A stretch of DNA of 64,000 nt, from contig NZ_OY769915.1 of the NCBI RefSeq assembly GCF_963669205.1, positions 3,570,001 through 3,634,000 on the forward strand. The letters run 5' to 3'. The notes beneath the pieces were generated by a model that worked only from the letters and a program-made list of their open reading frames with translations, was not told the DNA's origin and did no database searches. Origin of the DNA: an uncultured Roseibium sp. GTDB lineage: Bacteria; Pseudomonadota; Alphaproteobacteria; Rhizobiales; Stappiaceae. Shown piece by piece: positions 52,720 to 62,786 of this stretch (position 1 is its first letter; each line of letters starts with the position of its first letter). The position numbers and the translations under genes are program-made.

Positions 52720-53463
52720 ATGCGTGATCGAGCCGACAGCACCGCGATTCGGGAAAAAACGTCAGGCAATGCCCGGGCATTGGTTCTTGCCGCCGTGAGC
52801 TGCCTGTTCGCAATCGGCGTCGTTGCCGGAGGTCACTTCCTCGCCGAGCATCAGGAAACGGTCCTTCGCACGGAACGCGCAAAAGCCGAATTCGAACGCG
52901 GCCACCTTGTCGAAGCGCTCCGGGATGCGCATCTCACCGCCCCGCGTCTGCGCCTTGAAGAACTTGCAACGCTTCCGCTGGTATCCGAATTCGTCGACGT
53001 TTCGGACCGTTGGCCAAATGGCGAAGAGGCACAGGAACTAGCGGCGTATCTGAAATCTGTCTTGAGTGCAGCAGCGGCAGAAACGGGCCTCGCGCGGATT
53101 TCCATGTTGGATCAGGACGGAAGGGAACTGCTCGCGGCGACCAACTTCACGCGAGCCGAAGACGAAAATCCCGGGCTGACGATCGAAGCGGACATTCCGG
53201 ATATCAACACGCCGACGGAGGTCGCGGGCAAACTTTCGGGAATTGTTGCAAACGGCAACATGACGCTGCTGACAGAACCGAATGCGGTGTCTGCACGCAC
53301 GACCGCCAGCGTTTCGTCCTCCGCTGAGATCGGCGCCGAAAGTACCTCTCCTTTCGGCATTCCGGCGACGACCCGATTGCTCTCGCTGGTCGCGGCCATG
53401 GCGATTGTTGTTATCGGACTTGCGGGCTGCCTGCATTTGCGTGGTCGTACAGGTAACCGGTAG
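52720..53463 (+). CDS. two-helix membrane protein with periplasmic domain (LapD-like input without output domains?)
   Basis: A 247-residue protein I do not recognise by name. The order is a membrane helix (ALVLAAVSCLFAIGVVAGG, about 24-42), a periplasmic region of about 170 residues with a helical hairpin followed by a PAS-like beta segment (RISMLDQDGRELLAATNFT), and a second helix (LLSLVAAMAIVVIGLAG) near the end. This resembles the periplasmic part of LapD, but there is no HAMP, GGDEF or EAL domain. A link to LapG is positional inference. The repeat element ends 42 bases upstream. Confidence 0.6.
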   Translation: MRDRADSTAIREKTSGNARALVLAAVSCLFAIGVVAGGHFLAEHQETVLRTERAKAEFERGHLVEALRDAHLTAPRLRLEELATLPLVSEFVDVSDRWPNGEEAQELAAYLKSVLSAAAAETGLARISMLDQDGRELLAATNFTRAEDENPGLTIEADIPDINTPTEVAGKLSGIVANGNMTLLTEPNAVSARTTASVSSSAEIGAESTSPFGIPATTRLLSLVAAMAIVVIGLAGCLHLRGRTGNR

Positions 53464-53554
53464 CAAGTACGCAGGCACGTGCCGCACCTGGCATTGTCAG
53501 GGAAAAATAACTGACAGGACGTCGTCTCGCCCTGTCAATTCAGTTTCCCGTCCT

Positions 53555-56476
53555 TCACGCCGCAGTGACGGGAATCTGGGCCTCTGCACCCTCTGTATCA
53601 AGAACAACGCGGATACTTTCGCCCATGGAGGCGTGGCCTTGAAGCGTGGCAGCGTCCTGCCAGTCATGGCCGGTTCCCTGTCCGTCAAGATCAACAGACA
53701 ATGTCACGTCGCCGTCGGCCTGTTTTTGCACTCTCACGAAGTCGGTTGCGTTGTCTCCCGCACCGAAGGCGCCGTCGAGAAGATCGCCGAGATCTAACGC
53801 GTCACCCTGGCCGAAGTCATAATCCGTGATGATGTCCGCATCGGCGAGAGACGTGAGGACAAACGTATCCGCGCCTTCTCCGCCCGTCAGGATGTCCGTT
53901 CCCAAACCTCCGATCAGGATATCGTCGCCTGCCGTTCCGACCAGAACGTTGTCGCCATCATCACCCCGGATGACGGAACCGGTCACAAGGGCCGCAAGCT
54001 CGGAAATGCCTGAATCGGGACCAGCGGAATCGATGTCCGCCTCATTGCCGGGAGCGGTCACCGAACCGGAGCTTTCGGCAGGGTCTTGCGTTTGTGAAAC
54101 AGTGCTTGTTTCAGCCTGTACCTCGAACGCAACTTCCCGCGTGACGAGGGAGCCGTCTGCGAACACGAGCTCGAATTCGACCGAATCCGTCCCTTCAAAT
54201 CCGCTTGCCGGGATGACCGTCACGGTAAAGTCATCTGCTACCGAGACTGCAGCGCTTTCGGGCGCGGCAATGACCCGTACCTCGGAAAGACCCGCAGCAA
54301 CCTCCTGTGTGGATGCTGCATAAAGAACAAGCCCGACGCTTGCCGCGATCGCGGTGGACTGGCGGGTTGTGTCATCCGCATCCGTCTGATCGTCACCGTC
54401 AATGGTGAATGACACACCTGCATAGGAGCCGGTGCCTCCGTCAGACTTCGTGAAGGTTCCTTCCGCGTAGACGGTGTTTCCATCGACATCCCGGTAAGTG
54501 TCATCAGCTTCCAGCCCGATTGCCTCGATACCGAGTTCGGCCAGAGACTTCAGTTCGCCGTCCTGCGTCACACCGTCCGAATTCGCATCCTGCCAGACCT
54601 TGATGTCGCCGAAGCTGCTGTCGCTGTTGTCAATGATGTTGTCGCCGTTTTCGTCGAGCGACGCCAGCGCCTCAAGCGAATTCGCGTAAGACCCGCCATT
54701 GAATACCTCGGAAAAGACTTCCGAGCCATTCTCGATGGCGCCCGATCCGTCGACATCGACAACTAGTATCCCGTCATCGGAACCAACCCAGCCCGATTTT
54801 TCTGAAACACCATCGGCGTTTTGATCAAACGCGACACCGTTCTCGACGGAGAGCAGTTCGATCCCGTCCCCATCAAGATCAAGAACAATCGGATCAGATC
54901 CGAAAATGAAATCCGACGCATCGAGACTGGACGAAGAAACGCCATTCACAACAGCAATGTACTGGTTGTTGACGTTGTCAAAGATGGTGGCATTTCCGGA
55001 ACCGTCGTCGCCGATCGTCAGATCGCCAAACGTCAATCCCCCCGTTATGACTATTTTGTCATCACCGTCCTGGAAATCTGAAATGCGATCGGCGTCGGAT
55101 AGCAATACTCCACCCTCACCAGCGGCGAACACGAACTTATCCGCGTCAGAGCCCCCGGTCAGAAGGTCACGGTCCACGCCACCGAAAAGCTGATCGCTGC
55201 CAGCGCCGCCGATAATGACATCTCTGCCGGCTCCCCCGAACAGCAGGTCGTTTCCGCCATATCCAAAGAGATGATCAATGCCGTCATTGCCAAAGAGAGA
55301 ATTGGCCCCGCCGGTGCCTCCAATCAGGTCGTTGAAGCTGCTCCCCGTGGCGTTTTCAACGTTCAGCAAATCATCGTGGGCGATGGTTCCATTGCTGATC
55401 CCGGCTAACAGGATTGGCCAGCTCAGGCTGTTGTTCGCGATATCAGTGGCCCATTGCTGGTCCAGTCTCAAGAAAACGCCACTGCTTGCCGAGGAATAAT
55501 CAGCCCCGTCTTCGTCGTCGCCAGCTTCGAACGTACTCGTGCCCAAACTCGACAACAGGGTGTCTTCTCCGGCGTTGCCCTCGAACAAGACGCGATGATT
55601 GCTTGAAACACCGGTCGTATCGACAGTTTCGTCGTCATCGCCGCCAGTGAATTTTACGGCGTCCAGATCCAGATCTGTGCCGCTGAAATCACCGGAAACA
55701 AACAATTTATCGGAACCGCCCAAGCCGTTGATGTCGATGTGATCGATATTATCGAGCTCAGCGACAATCGTTGTAGATCCGCCGACGACTGCCCGCGAGA
55801 CAACGACTTCAGTATCTGCTACGAGCGTCTCCGCTGAGGATCCCAGCCGCGCATTGTAGGCAGCGACGGTTTCGACGTAGAACTGTTCGGCTGCGGCGCT
55901 TCCGTTCACGATGAATGTGTCGGTTTCTCCCGCACCTGTATCGCCTGGCGCGCTGCCGGTGACATGATCATGACCGTCACCCGCGTTCCAGACAATTGTG
56001 TCGTCACCCGCGCCGCCCGCAACATCGTCATCACCACCGCCACCGACGATCAGATCATTGCCCTCTTCACCAGAGAGCGTGTTCGCATTCGAATTGCCGA
56101 CCAGAATGTCGTCGGTGGAGCTCCCGGTCGCGCTGTCCATGCCAGCAACACTGTCGATGCCGACAGTTTTCGGATCGGCACCCGTCCGGTCCGTCGCCGT
56201 TTCCGCGGAAACGGTTTGACCGTCGAATGTCTGGTCCACTTCACTGAGGTTGACGAAAACACCTGAGGTCAGGTTCGAATAGTCAAGCGGCGCGGCGCTG
56301 CCTGCCGCGTCGATGCGAATAGTGAAACTGCCGGCAAGGCTCGTGTCGAAATCGGAGTCCGTCGCGTTAAACGAGATGCTCAAGTCCAGGTATTGGTCCG
56401 AGCCTACCGGCGCCGTGTGATCAAGTGGCTGCAACAGGACGAAATCGTAGCTTCCGCTTCCGTCTTCCGAGAGCAC
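53555..56476 (-). CDS. C-terminal part of the frameshifted RTX adhesin
   Basis: A 973-codon frame continuous in homology with the 56404-61995 frame. It begins at GTG 56476, inside a T1SS-143-like repeat cut by the frameshift, and the only nearby start has no ribosome site. It contains RTX nonapeptide blocks at three places (DDILVGNSNANTLSGEEGND, GIDHLFGYGGNDLLFGGAGR, GTDILTGGEGADTF) and Ca-binding EF-hand-like repeats (VLDLDGDGIELLS). It ends with a type I secretion target domain (DLGDLLDGAFGAGDNATDFV). The secretion signal lies here, so without frame restoration the N-terminal part would not be exported. Confidence 0.85.
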   Translation of the reverse strand: MLSEDGSGSYDFVLLQPLDHTAPVGSDQYLDLSISFNATDSDFDTSLAGSFTIRIDAAGSAAPLDYSNLTSGVFVNLSEVDQTFDGQTVSAETATDRTGADPKTVGIDSVAGMDSATGSSTDDILVGNSNANTLSGEEGNDLIVGGGGDDDVAGGAGDDTIVWNAGDGHDHVTGSAPGDTGAGETDTFIVNGSAAAEQFYVETVAAYNARLGSSAETLVADTEVVVSRAVVGGSTTIVAELDNIDHIDINGLGGSDKLFVSGDFSGTDLDLDAVKFTGGDDDETVDTTGVSSNHRVLFEGNAGEDTLLSSLGTSTFEAGDDEDGADYSSASSGVFLRLDQQWATDIANNSLSWPILLAGISNGTIAHDDLLNVENATGSSFNDLIGGTGGANSLFGNDGIDHLFGYGGNDLLFGGAGRDVIIGGAGSDQLFGGVDRDLLTGGSDADKFVFAAGEGGVLLSDADRISDFQDGDDKIVITGGLTFGDLTIGDDGSGNATIFDNVNNQYIAVVNGVSSSSLDASDFIFGSDPIVLDLDGDGIELLSVENGVAFDQNADGVSEKSGWVGSDDGILVVDVDGSGAIENGSEVFSEVFNGGSYANSLEALASLDENGDNIIDNSDSSFGDIKVWQDANSDGVTQDGELKSLAELGIEAIGLEADDTYRDVDGNTVYAEGTFTKSDGGTGSYAGVSFTIDGDDQTDADDTTRQSTAIAASVGLVLYAASTQEVAAGLSEVRVIAAPESAAVSVADDFTVTVIPASGFEGTDSVEFELVFADGSLVTREVAFEVQAETSTVSQTQDPAESSGSVTAPGNEADIDSAGPDSGISELAALVTGSVIRGDDGDNVLVGTAGDDILIGGLGTDILTGGEGADTFVLTSLADADIITDYDFGQGDALDLGDLLDGAFGAGDNATDFVRVQKQADGDVTLSVDLDGQGTGHDWQDAATLQGHASMGESIRVVLDTEGAEAQIPVTAA

Positions 56477-59400
56477 AACATCATGACGACATTGCTGTCG
56501 GCGGTCGTACCAGGCGCGTCAGCGCCTGTGTAACCGACGAGGACACCGTTGAGGAACGCGAAGTTCACGAGTTCGCCGTTGGAGTAAATCTCGTTTAGCG
56601 CACCTGATGGATCGGAAATGGATACGTTCGCAGCAGCGTCAGGTTCTGCGAAGTCAACGGACCGTTCGCCGGGAACGCCGCCTGCTCCGTTCGCGTCGTC
56701 CGCGCCCCAGTCGATGGCAAGATCGATATCACTCAGCACACGCAGACCGTCTTCTTCGACGAAACTATCCGCGACGTTGCCGAGTTCCGGTCCGGAATCC
56801 CTCACCCTAATGACTGCAGTCGCAGTGTCCGTATCGCCGTCTCCATCCGTCACGGTGAATCTCAGCCGGAATGTGAGTTGGTCGGCACGGTTCACTTCGT
56901 TCGCATCAGGATGATCGAAGCCGACAAACTGTTCATAGGTGTAGCTTCCGTCGGGATTGACAACCATCTCAAAGGCTTTGGTCGTCGTTCCTTCAAGGAG
57001 GGCCACCGCAGTGATGACCCCGTTGGCGTCCGTTGATGTCGACCACGTAAGCGGCAGCCCCTGGGCCGCCAGATCGCCGCGCCGCGCGGGACCTGAAGCA
57101 TCTGGATCGATTGTCCGGATATAGTCCCCATTGGAGACAAAGGAGATGCCGGTCACCGTCGCGCCATCGGCACCGCCGTCAAACTGGAGCTGGCCATTCA
57201 CGGGGCCCGCGACAAAGACTGCTTCGTTTCCGGTGATTCCCGAACCGCGCCGGAATGCTGAAGGGCCGTCGTCATCGAAAGTAACATCGCCACCGATCGA
57301 GACATCCCGGGTGATCGTGTCCCCGTCCGCATCGGTGACGGAAAGAACGGCCGAGAGTTTTCCGTCAAGCGAAATATACTCATCCGACGTCGTGTCGTCC
57401 GGATGTCGAAGCGACAGATACTGCACTATGCTCACATTGCCGGCATTATCGATAGCAATGGCGAAAGCCGCGTCTCCACTGCCATCGATGCGGCCCACCA
57501 CGAGATCGTCTTCCTGTGACAGTATGATCGACGTGCCGTCGGTTGTCGTGAGCCCCGAGTCGGCATCATCAACACGCAGGGATAGACTGGCGTCCGACAC
57601 ACCGTCGGCACCTTCTGCGATGCTGAAACCGACAACTCCGTAGCTGGCAAAGATCGGACCAGGCAGATCCGGATCCGCGCCTGGCGACGTGACGCCATTG
57701 AACAGCGCGACTACACTTGGATCGAAGGTTCCACTGCTGGGGTCGAAAACATTGTCACTGTGCAGGCCGTAGGTCTCGTCGATCCGGACATAATCAATAA
57801 CAGCGATTTCCGCATCAGGAAGATCGTCATCCACTGCCACGGAAAACGATGACGTACCTGTGTCGCCATCACTGTCGGTCGCGACAAAAAGGAAGTTCAG
57901 GACAAGGTCGTTTTCATTTTCGCCGACCCCGTGATCCAAGGCATCCTGCAGATCGAACTTGAATGACCCTGTATCCAGATCAGACAGCTCAACCGTGAAG
58001 ATGACCCTGCCGCCGGCGCTGGCGGTAAGAACGTCGCCGGAACCGTTCAGAGCGTAGCTGAGCGCTTCGCCGTTGGAGGTCAGGCCCATGTCCAGCAACC
58101 GGTCTATCGTGCCGCCGCCGCCTTCAACGAACGTAACCGCGCGGTCACCTGTTCCGGCACTGGTGCCGCCGTTTTCAACGCCGTTTTCGTTGTCCGCACC
58201 CCAGAGCACGCCGAGATTTCCGAACACGGTCGTCGGGTCGGTGTCATCATCGAGGGACGCATTCGTTATGACGTCATCGTCGCCTGCGGCCACGTCGTCA
58301 TTGCCATCGACATTGTCCCCGCGCGCAACGGAAAGGTCGTCTTCGTCGACGACGGCGGAAACACCGCTCTGGATTTCCAGTGTCCAAGCAACCAGTTGGC
58401 CGGTATCACCGTCAAGGCGATCCGAAATCTCGAGAATCCAAAGTCCTGCCTGATCGCGGCCCTCGAGGAAATCGAGGTTGAGATTCGGGTCCGCGGGGAG
58501 CCACGTGCCAACAATGTTCGTATCAAGCGTATCTATGCGCTCGGAAGCGTCGTCATCGAAGGAGACGGTTCCGTTGACTGCTCCTGCGCGATCCCCGTCC
58601 ACCTGGATAAGCTGAATTTGCGTGCCATCGGGCGCGATCAGATAGACCTCAAGGTCGCCGCTGAAGTCGTGCTGCATCTCGATGGAAACGTTGATATCCT
58701 GGATCGTTCCACCTTCCGGCACCTCGATGGTGGAAAAGATCGTGCCGCTGCTCCCGTCTTCTGGAATGCGCAAATCGGCTGCTTCGGTAAAGATGCTCGG
58801 CTCAAGACCGTCGATCTTGAAAACGTCATCGGTCCGGAACAGCGGTCCATCATCCAGCACGAGAACGTCGAATGTGCCCGTTGTGCCGTCTCCGTCGGAA
58901 TCGCGCGCGATGAAGCCGAAGCTGAGCGACAGGAAGTCCTCGTCAAACGGCGTCGTGTCCTGAATCGGATGATCCAGGACATCATCGATAATGAGCGTGT
59001 AGGAACCGCTTTCATCGTCGGAAAGCGCGACACGGAACACGCTGCGCTCCTCCGCCCCGCCGTAGTTGGCAAAGGCGGTCAGATGCGTGCCGTTTTCCGA
59101 CAGGACGTAGCTAAGCGCATCTCCGCGGGACGTCAGCCCGGCCGGATCGATGTTTGCACCGGTTTCGTCCTGGACGGTGAGGATTGCGCTCGGGTCGGCG
59201 ACAAGACCGTCAGCCGCATCGGTAAACACGACCGACCGCTGGTCTGCAGTGGAAATGTCATCCTGAAGGGGCAGATCACCGGGCGTCGCATCGACAACAT
59301 CTTTATCGTCGGCTCCCCACATGATGTTCAGGGAGCCGCTAAACCGGTCAGTAAGCGGCGCACCTTCCTGGTTGGCCGAGCCGTCAAGAAAGAACGGATA

Positions 59401-61995
59401 GGGATCGTCCAGTCCGCCGGGGAGTTCCTCCTCCTCGACCACGCCTAACTCAGGTTCGCCGATGACAGGTTCGTCGTCGACAACCGTCACACGAAACTCG
59501 CCCGTCTCCGTATCACCGTCGCTGTCGCTGGCGACAAAGGCGAAATCCAGGTTCCAGGACACCATCTGTCCGTTGGAACCGGGCGGGTTGTGGTCCACAT
59601 TGCCCAAGAGCTCGAATGTGTAGGAACCTGTGTCATCGTCGGACAGCGAGACGATGAAGACCTTGTCAGCGTCCGTTCGTCCTGCGCCCTTGTAGGCGGT
59701 AAGAACGGTGTCATCCGCGCTGAGCACATATTCAAGGGCGACACCGTCCGAGGTCGTCGCCTGCGTCGGCTGGTCGTCTATCGCGGCAAAGACGACAGAC
59801 CGGGTGCCTGCGGCGGGTGTGTCCTGTACACCGCCGGTGTCGGTGGTATCTGCGTCATCCGCCCCCCACGCAAGGTTCAGATTGCCGCTCTTTTCGAGCG
59901 CCTCCGGGTCAGGATCGGTGCCGTCGGCCAGGTCATTTTCCTGGATCGTGCGCTGTTCGGCATTGCCTGCGAGCGGTTCGTCATCGAGCACCGCAACACG
60001 GAAATCACCCGGTGTGGCGTCCTGATCTCCGTCAACTGCGAAAAACTTGAAATCCAGGTTCCACGTCTCCGACCGTTCGCCGGACCCAGGAATGTCGTGA
60101 TCGATGCTCCCCAGGAGCGTGAAAGTGTAGGAACCGGAGCCGTCGTCGGACAGCGAAACTTCGAAAACCTTTTCGCCATTGCCATCCAGGGCCGTCAGGA
60201 CTGTATTTCCTTCCGACAGCACATACTGAAGCGGCACGCCTCCTGACGTTGTCGCCTGGGTCGGCTGGTCCGCGATCGCGGCAAAGACGACAGAGCGGTT
60301 GCCTGCGCCGCCGGGCACATCCTGTATAATGGTATCGGCCGCGTTGTCCGCGTTGTCTGCGCCCCAGACGATATTCAGGTCACCTGATTTCGTGAGTTCG
60401 TCCGCGTCCGGATCCGTCCCGTTCTCCAGGTTGTTCTCGGAAACGGCTTGCGCGTCGGCATCTCCGGTTACCGCTTCATCGTCCAGGATCGCGACACCGA
60501 AGCTTCCCGCCGCTGCGTCGCCGTCGCCATCTTGTGCCACAAACGCGAAATCGAGATCATAAACACTGTCGGTTTCCGAAAGCGGCGCGCCGTGATCGAT
60601 GTTGCCGAGCAGTTCAAATTCATAACTGCCGGTGTCATCGTCTGAGAGCGACACCACGAAAACCTTGTCGGCTTCCAGACGGCCCGCGCCCTTGTACGCC
60701 GTCAGGACCGTATCGTTTTCTGACAGCTCGTACTCAATTGCGACGCCATCCGAGCTGGCCGCCAGCGTCGTTGCAGGCTGATCGGCAACCGGCGCAAATA
60801 CAACGGATCGGTTCCCTGTCCCGCCCGGGACATCCTGCACGGCGCCGTCTGCGGAAAGATCCGCATTGTCGGCCCCCCACTCGATGTTGAGCGCACCGCT
60901 TGCGACGAGCCCGGAAGGAGTAGGGTCGGACCCTTCCGGAAGATTGTCTTCTCCAAGCTGTTGCGTTTCGCTTTCGCCCGGAACGGGTGTGTCGTCGATG
61001 ACGTTGACGGTAAATGCGTCGCTGTCGAAATCACCGTCCGAATCGAACGCGCGGAAGCCGAAGACGAGCGGAATGCTGTCGCCCTGGCCGGCTTGAACAT
61101 GATCCAGGTTGCCGAAGATCTCGAACGTGTACTGGCCGCTGGCCGTGCTGCCGCTGCCGACCACTTCAAGCGTAACCGTGAATATGATTTCCCCGGTGCC
61201 GTCCTTGCGCACCGTCAGCGTCTGGCCGCCATCGGAATTCTTCGAGATGTTCGACACCAGAGGGACGCCGTCGGACGTCAGTCCGCCTGGAACGCTCTCG
61301 AATTCGAGCCTCAGGTTGTTGCCCGGGTTCTCGCCGAACTGGACATCCAGGCTCGCGGTCACCCGGACAGGATTGTCGGGGTCCGTGCCCTCCTCGAGGT
61401 TCTCCTCATCCAGCGTGCTGTCGACCGGTGACCCGATTGACGGCGAGGACTGGACTTCCCCGTCGATGAAATCATCGGTCACGAACTCACGGGGTAGCGG
61501 ATCTTCTCCCTGGAGCAGGCTGGCAAATCCCAGTCCGTCGCCAAGATCGCCGACGGTCGTCGCTTCGAAGGTCTGCCCGGATCCTTGCGGGCTTCCGAGT
61601 GCGGTCGCGAGGTTGCTTGTCGGGCCGGCGGCGGTCTGAATCTCGTCGGCAATTTGCAGATTGGCCAGTGAAACGAAGCCGTCGATCGAAAGAAACTGAC
61701 CATCTCCGATGATCAGGGCGTCAGCGCCGGTGTCCCCGGTAAAAAAGTCCTGAATGACGACCATGCCGCCATCGGCAAAAACCATCTGCAGGGCGCCGTC
61801 GATGCGGATGAATGAGATATTGTCGTTGAGAATTTGCCGGAAATCGACGAGCTGCCCGGTTTCCCTGAGCACGACGATGCTCTGCTGCGCCGCAGGACGC
61901 GTAACCGTCAGTGTTCCGGTATCTCCCAGGGTCGAAGGTTCATCCTGCGCTCCGGTTGATGGGCCCGCCTGCGCAATCCGGACAAATTCGTTCAT
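56404..61995 (-). CDS. N-terminal part of a large Lap-type RTX adhesin (frameshifted)
   Basis: The first 1,863 codons of an approximately 2,800-residue cell-surface adhesin; with the adjacent downstream frame (53555-56476) it forms one gene, 53555-61995. The first 120 residues look like a LapA retention module and end in TAAG at residues 121-124 (codons 61635-61624), the LapG cleavage motif. Then come repeats of about 130 residues (T1SS-143-like) recognisable by WGADNAD and SLSDDDTGSY. A P/Homo-B-like domain lies at about residues 1065-1210. Near 56485 one base is lost or gained, so the frame ends early at 56404. ATG 61995 starts the gene; an AT-rich promoter region precedes it. Confidence 0.9.
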   Translation of the reverse strand: MNEFVRIAQAGPSTGAQDEPSTLGDTGTLTVTRPAAQQSIVVLRETGQLVDFRQILNDNISFIRIDGALQMVFADGGMVVIQDFFTGDTGADALIIGDGQFLSIDGFVSLANLQIADEIQTAAGPTSNLATALGSPQGSGQTFEATTVGDLGDGLGFASLLQGEDPLPREFVTDDFIDGEVQSSPSIGSPVDSTLDEENLEEGTDPDNPVRVTASLDVQFGENPGNNLRLEFESVPGGLTSDGVPLVSNISKNSDGGQTLTVRKDGTGEIIFTVTLEVVGSGSTASGQYTFEIFGNLDHVQAGQGDSIPLVFGFRAFDSDGDFDSDAFTVNVIDDTPVPGESETQQLGEDNLPEGSDPTPSGLVASGALNIEWGADNADLSADGAVQDVPGGTGNRSVVFAPVADQPATTLAASSDGVAIEYELSENDTVLTAYKGAGRLEADKVFVVSLSDDDTGSYEFELLGNIDHGAPLSETDSVYDLDFAFVAQDGDGDAAAGSFGVAILDDEAVTGDADAQAVSENNLENGTDPDADELTKSGDLNIVWGADNADNAADTIIQDVPGGAGNRSVVFAAIADQPTQATTSGGVPLQYVLSEGNTVLTALDGNGEKVFEVSLSDDGSGSYTFTLLGSIDHDIPGSGERSETWNLDFKFFAVDGDQDATPGDFRVAVLDDEPLAGNAEQRTIQENDLADGTDPDPEALEKSGNLNLAWGADDADTTDTGGVQDTPAAGTRSVVFAAIDDQPTQATTSDGVALEYVLSADDTVLTAYKGAGRTDADKVFIVSLSDDDTGSYTFELLGNVDHNPPGSNGQMVSWNLDFAFVASDSDGDTETGEFRVTVVDDEPVIGEPELGVVEEEELPGGLDDPYPFFLDGSANQEGAPLTDRFSGSLNIMWGADDKDVVDATPGDLPLQDDISTADQRSVVFTDAADGLVADPSAILTVQDETGANIDPAGLTSRGDALSYVLSENGTHLTAFANYGGAEERSVFRVALSDDESGSYTLIIDDVLDHPIQDTTPFDEDFLSLSFGFIARDSDGDGTTGTFDVLVLDDGPLFRTDDVFKIDGLEPSIFTEAADLRIPEDGSSGTIFSTIEVPEGGTIQDINVSIEMQHDFSGDLEVYLIAPDGTQIQLIQVDGDRAGAVNGTVSFDDDASERIDTLDTNIVGTWLPADPNLNLDFLEGRDQAGLWILEISDRLDGDTGQLVAWTLEIQSGVSAVVDEDDLSVARGDNVDGNDDVAAGDDDVITNASLDDDTDPTTVFGNLGVLWGADNENGVENGGTSAGTGDRAVTFVEGGGGTIDRLLDMGLTSNGEALSYALNGSGDVLTASAGGRVIFTVELSDLDTGSFKFDLQDALDHGVGENENDLVLNFLFVATDSDGDTGTSSFSVAVDDDLPDAEIAVIDYVRIDETYGLHSDNVFDPSSGTFDPSVVALFNGVTSPGADPDLPGPIFASYGVVGFSIAEGADGVSDASLSLRVDDADSGLTTTDGTSIILSQEDDLVVGRIDGSGDAAFAIAIDNAGNVSIVQYLSLRHPDDTTSDEYISLDGKLSAVLSVTDADGDTITRDVSIGGDVTFDDDGPSAFRRGSGITGNEAVFVAGPVNGQLQFDGGADGATVTGISFVSNGDYIRTIDPDASGPARRGDLAAQGLPLTWSTSTDANGVITAVALLEGTTTKAFEMVVNPDGSYTYEQFVGFDHPDANEVNRADQLTFRLRFTVTDGDGDTDTATAVIRVRDSGPELGNVADSFVEEDGLRVLSDIDLAIDWGADDANGAGGVPGERSVDFAEPDAAANVSISDPSGALNEIYSNGELVNFAFLNGVLVGYTGADAPGTTADSNVVMMLCSRKTEAEATISSCCSHLITRRR

Positions 61996-62786
61996 CGCCA
62001 ACACTCTGCACTTTTGATTAGTTTTTCTAAAATCAGCAATCTGACTTTTACCGATTTTTAATGAAAATTTAAAGCAAGGAATCGTTAAACTTTAGAAAAG
62101 GTAAATGCATCCGGCCGCAATTGAGCAATTCTTGGGTTTTGGGAGTTCAATTTCGAGTAAAATTCAATTATATTTTATGTAAAATTTTAGTAATTGAGGA
62201 ATTATTAAAGTCTTATTTATTAATAAACAGATATTTATAAACTAATTTTTAGTGTTTTTTATTTGTGAATTGACGTGAAAGAGTAATGTTTCCAAAGCAT
62301 GATGAACTTTACACAAAAGCACCGATAAAACCGTTTCCGCTTCACAGAACGTAGGGGCCTTTTCAGTATTTGGGCCTGGAATGATCCTTCGAGCAACCGG
62401 TCGTCCCAACTAAAGATCGTCGAACAGCCATAACGCAAAGCATTCGCACCGACTGGGATAAAATCTCGCTGCCAATCAGTTTTCGCTTCGCTTGAGCTCT
62501 ACATAAAAAATCTGCAAATCGAAGTCAGAGAAGCGATTTATACAATTTTCAAACATGCAATCGATGCGGATATTCGCAAATGACACGATGGACATGTTTC
62601 AGACAGGAAATTTCAACTTCCTCACCTGAAAAATCTCGGCGGCTTTTCTCTATTTCGCGCTTGATCGACTGTCCGCGAATATATGCGTTGCAGCAAAGAT
62701 TGTGGAAATCGGAAAGGTCTGATGACATCGGCAAGCGCGAGTTTGTGGCAGAAAAGTGGCGATCTGTCCCCCTTCCATACTTCGTG
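61996..62786. other. AT-rich intergenic region upstream of the adhesin
   Basis: A 791-base stretch, strongly AT-rich at 62020-62330, likely the adhesin promoter region. A CtrA-like sequence TTAA-N7-TTAAA occurs at 62058-62073 but may be chance in AT-rich DNA. A frame at 62549-62806 overlaps the end of the ABC gene and is probably not coding. Confidence 0.45.

Noticed and set aside
59400..61400. CRISPR-like or DNA-level tandem repeat in the adhesin region
   Set aside because: The repeats are in-frame coding modules of about 390 bp in a large adhesin, without short direct repeats and unique spacers.
62058..62073. CtrA-like site upstream of the adhesin (TTAA-N7-TTAAA)
   Set aside because: The last base does not fit and the region is so AT-rich that the match is likely by chance.
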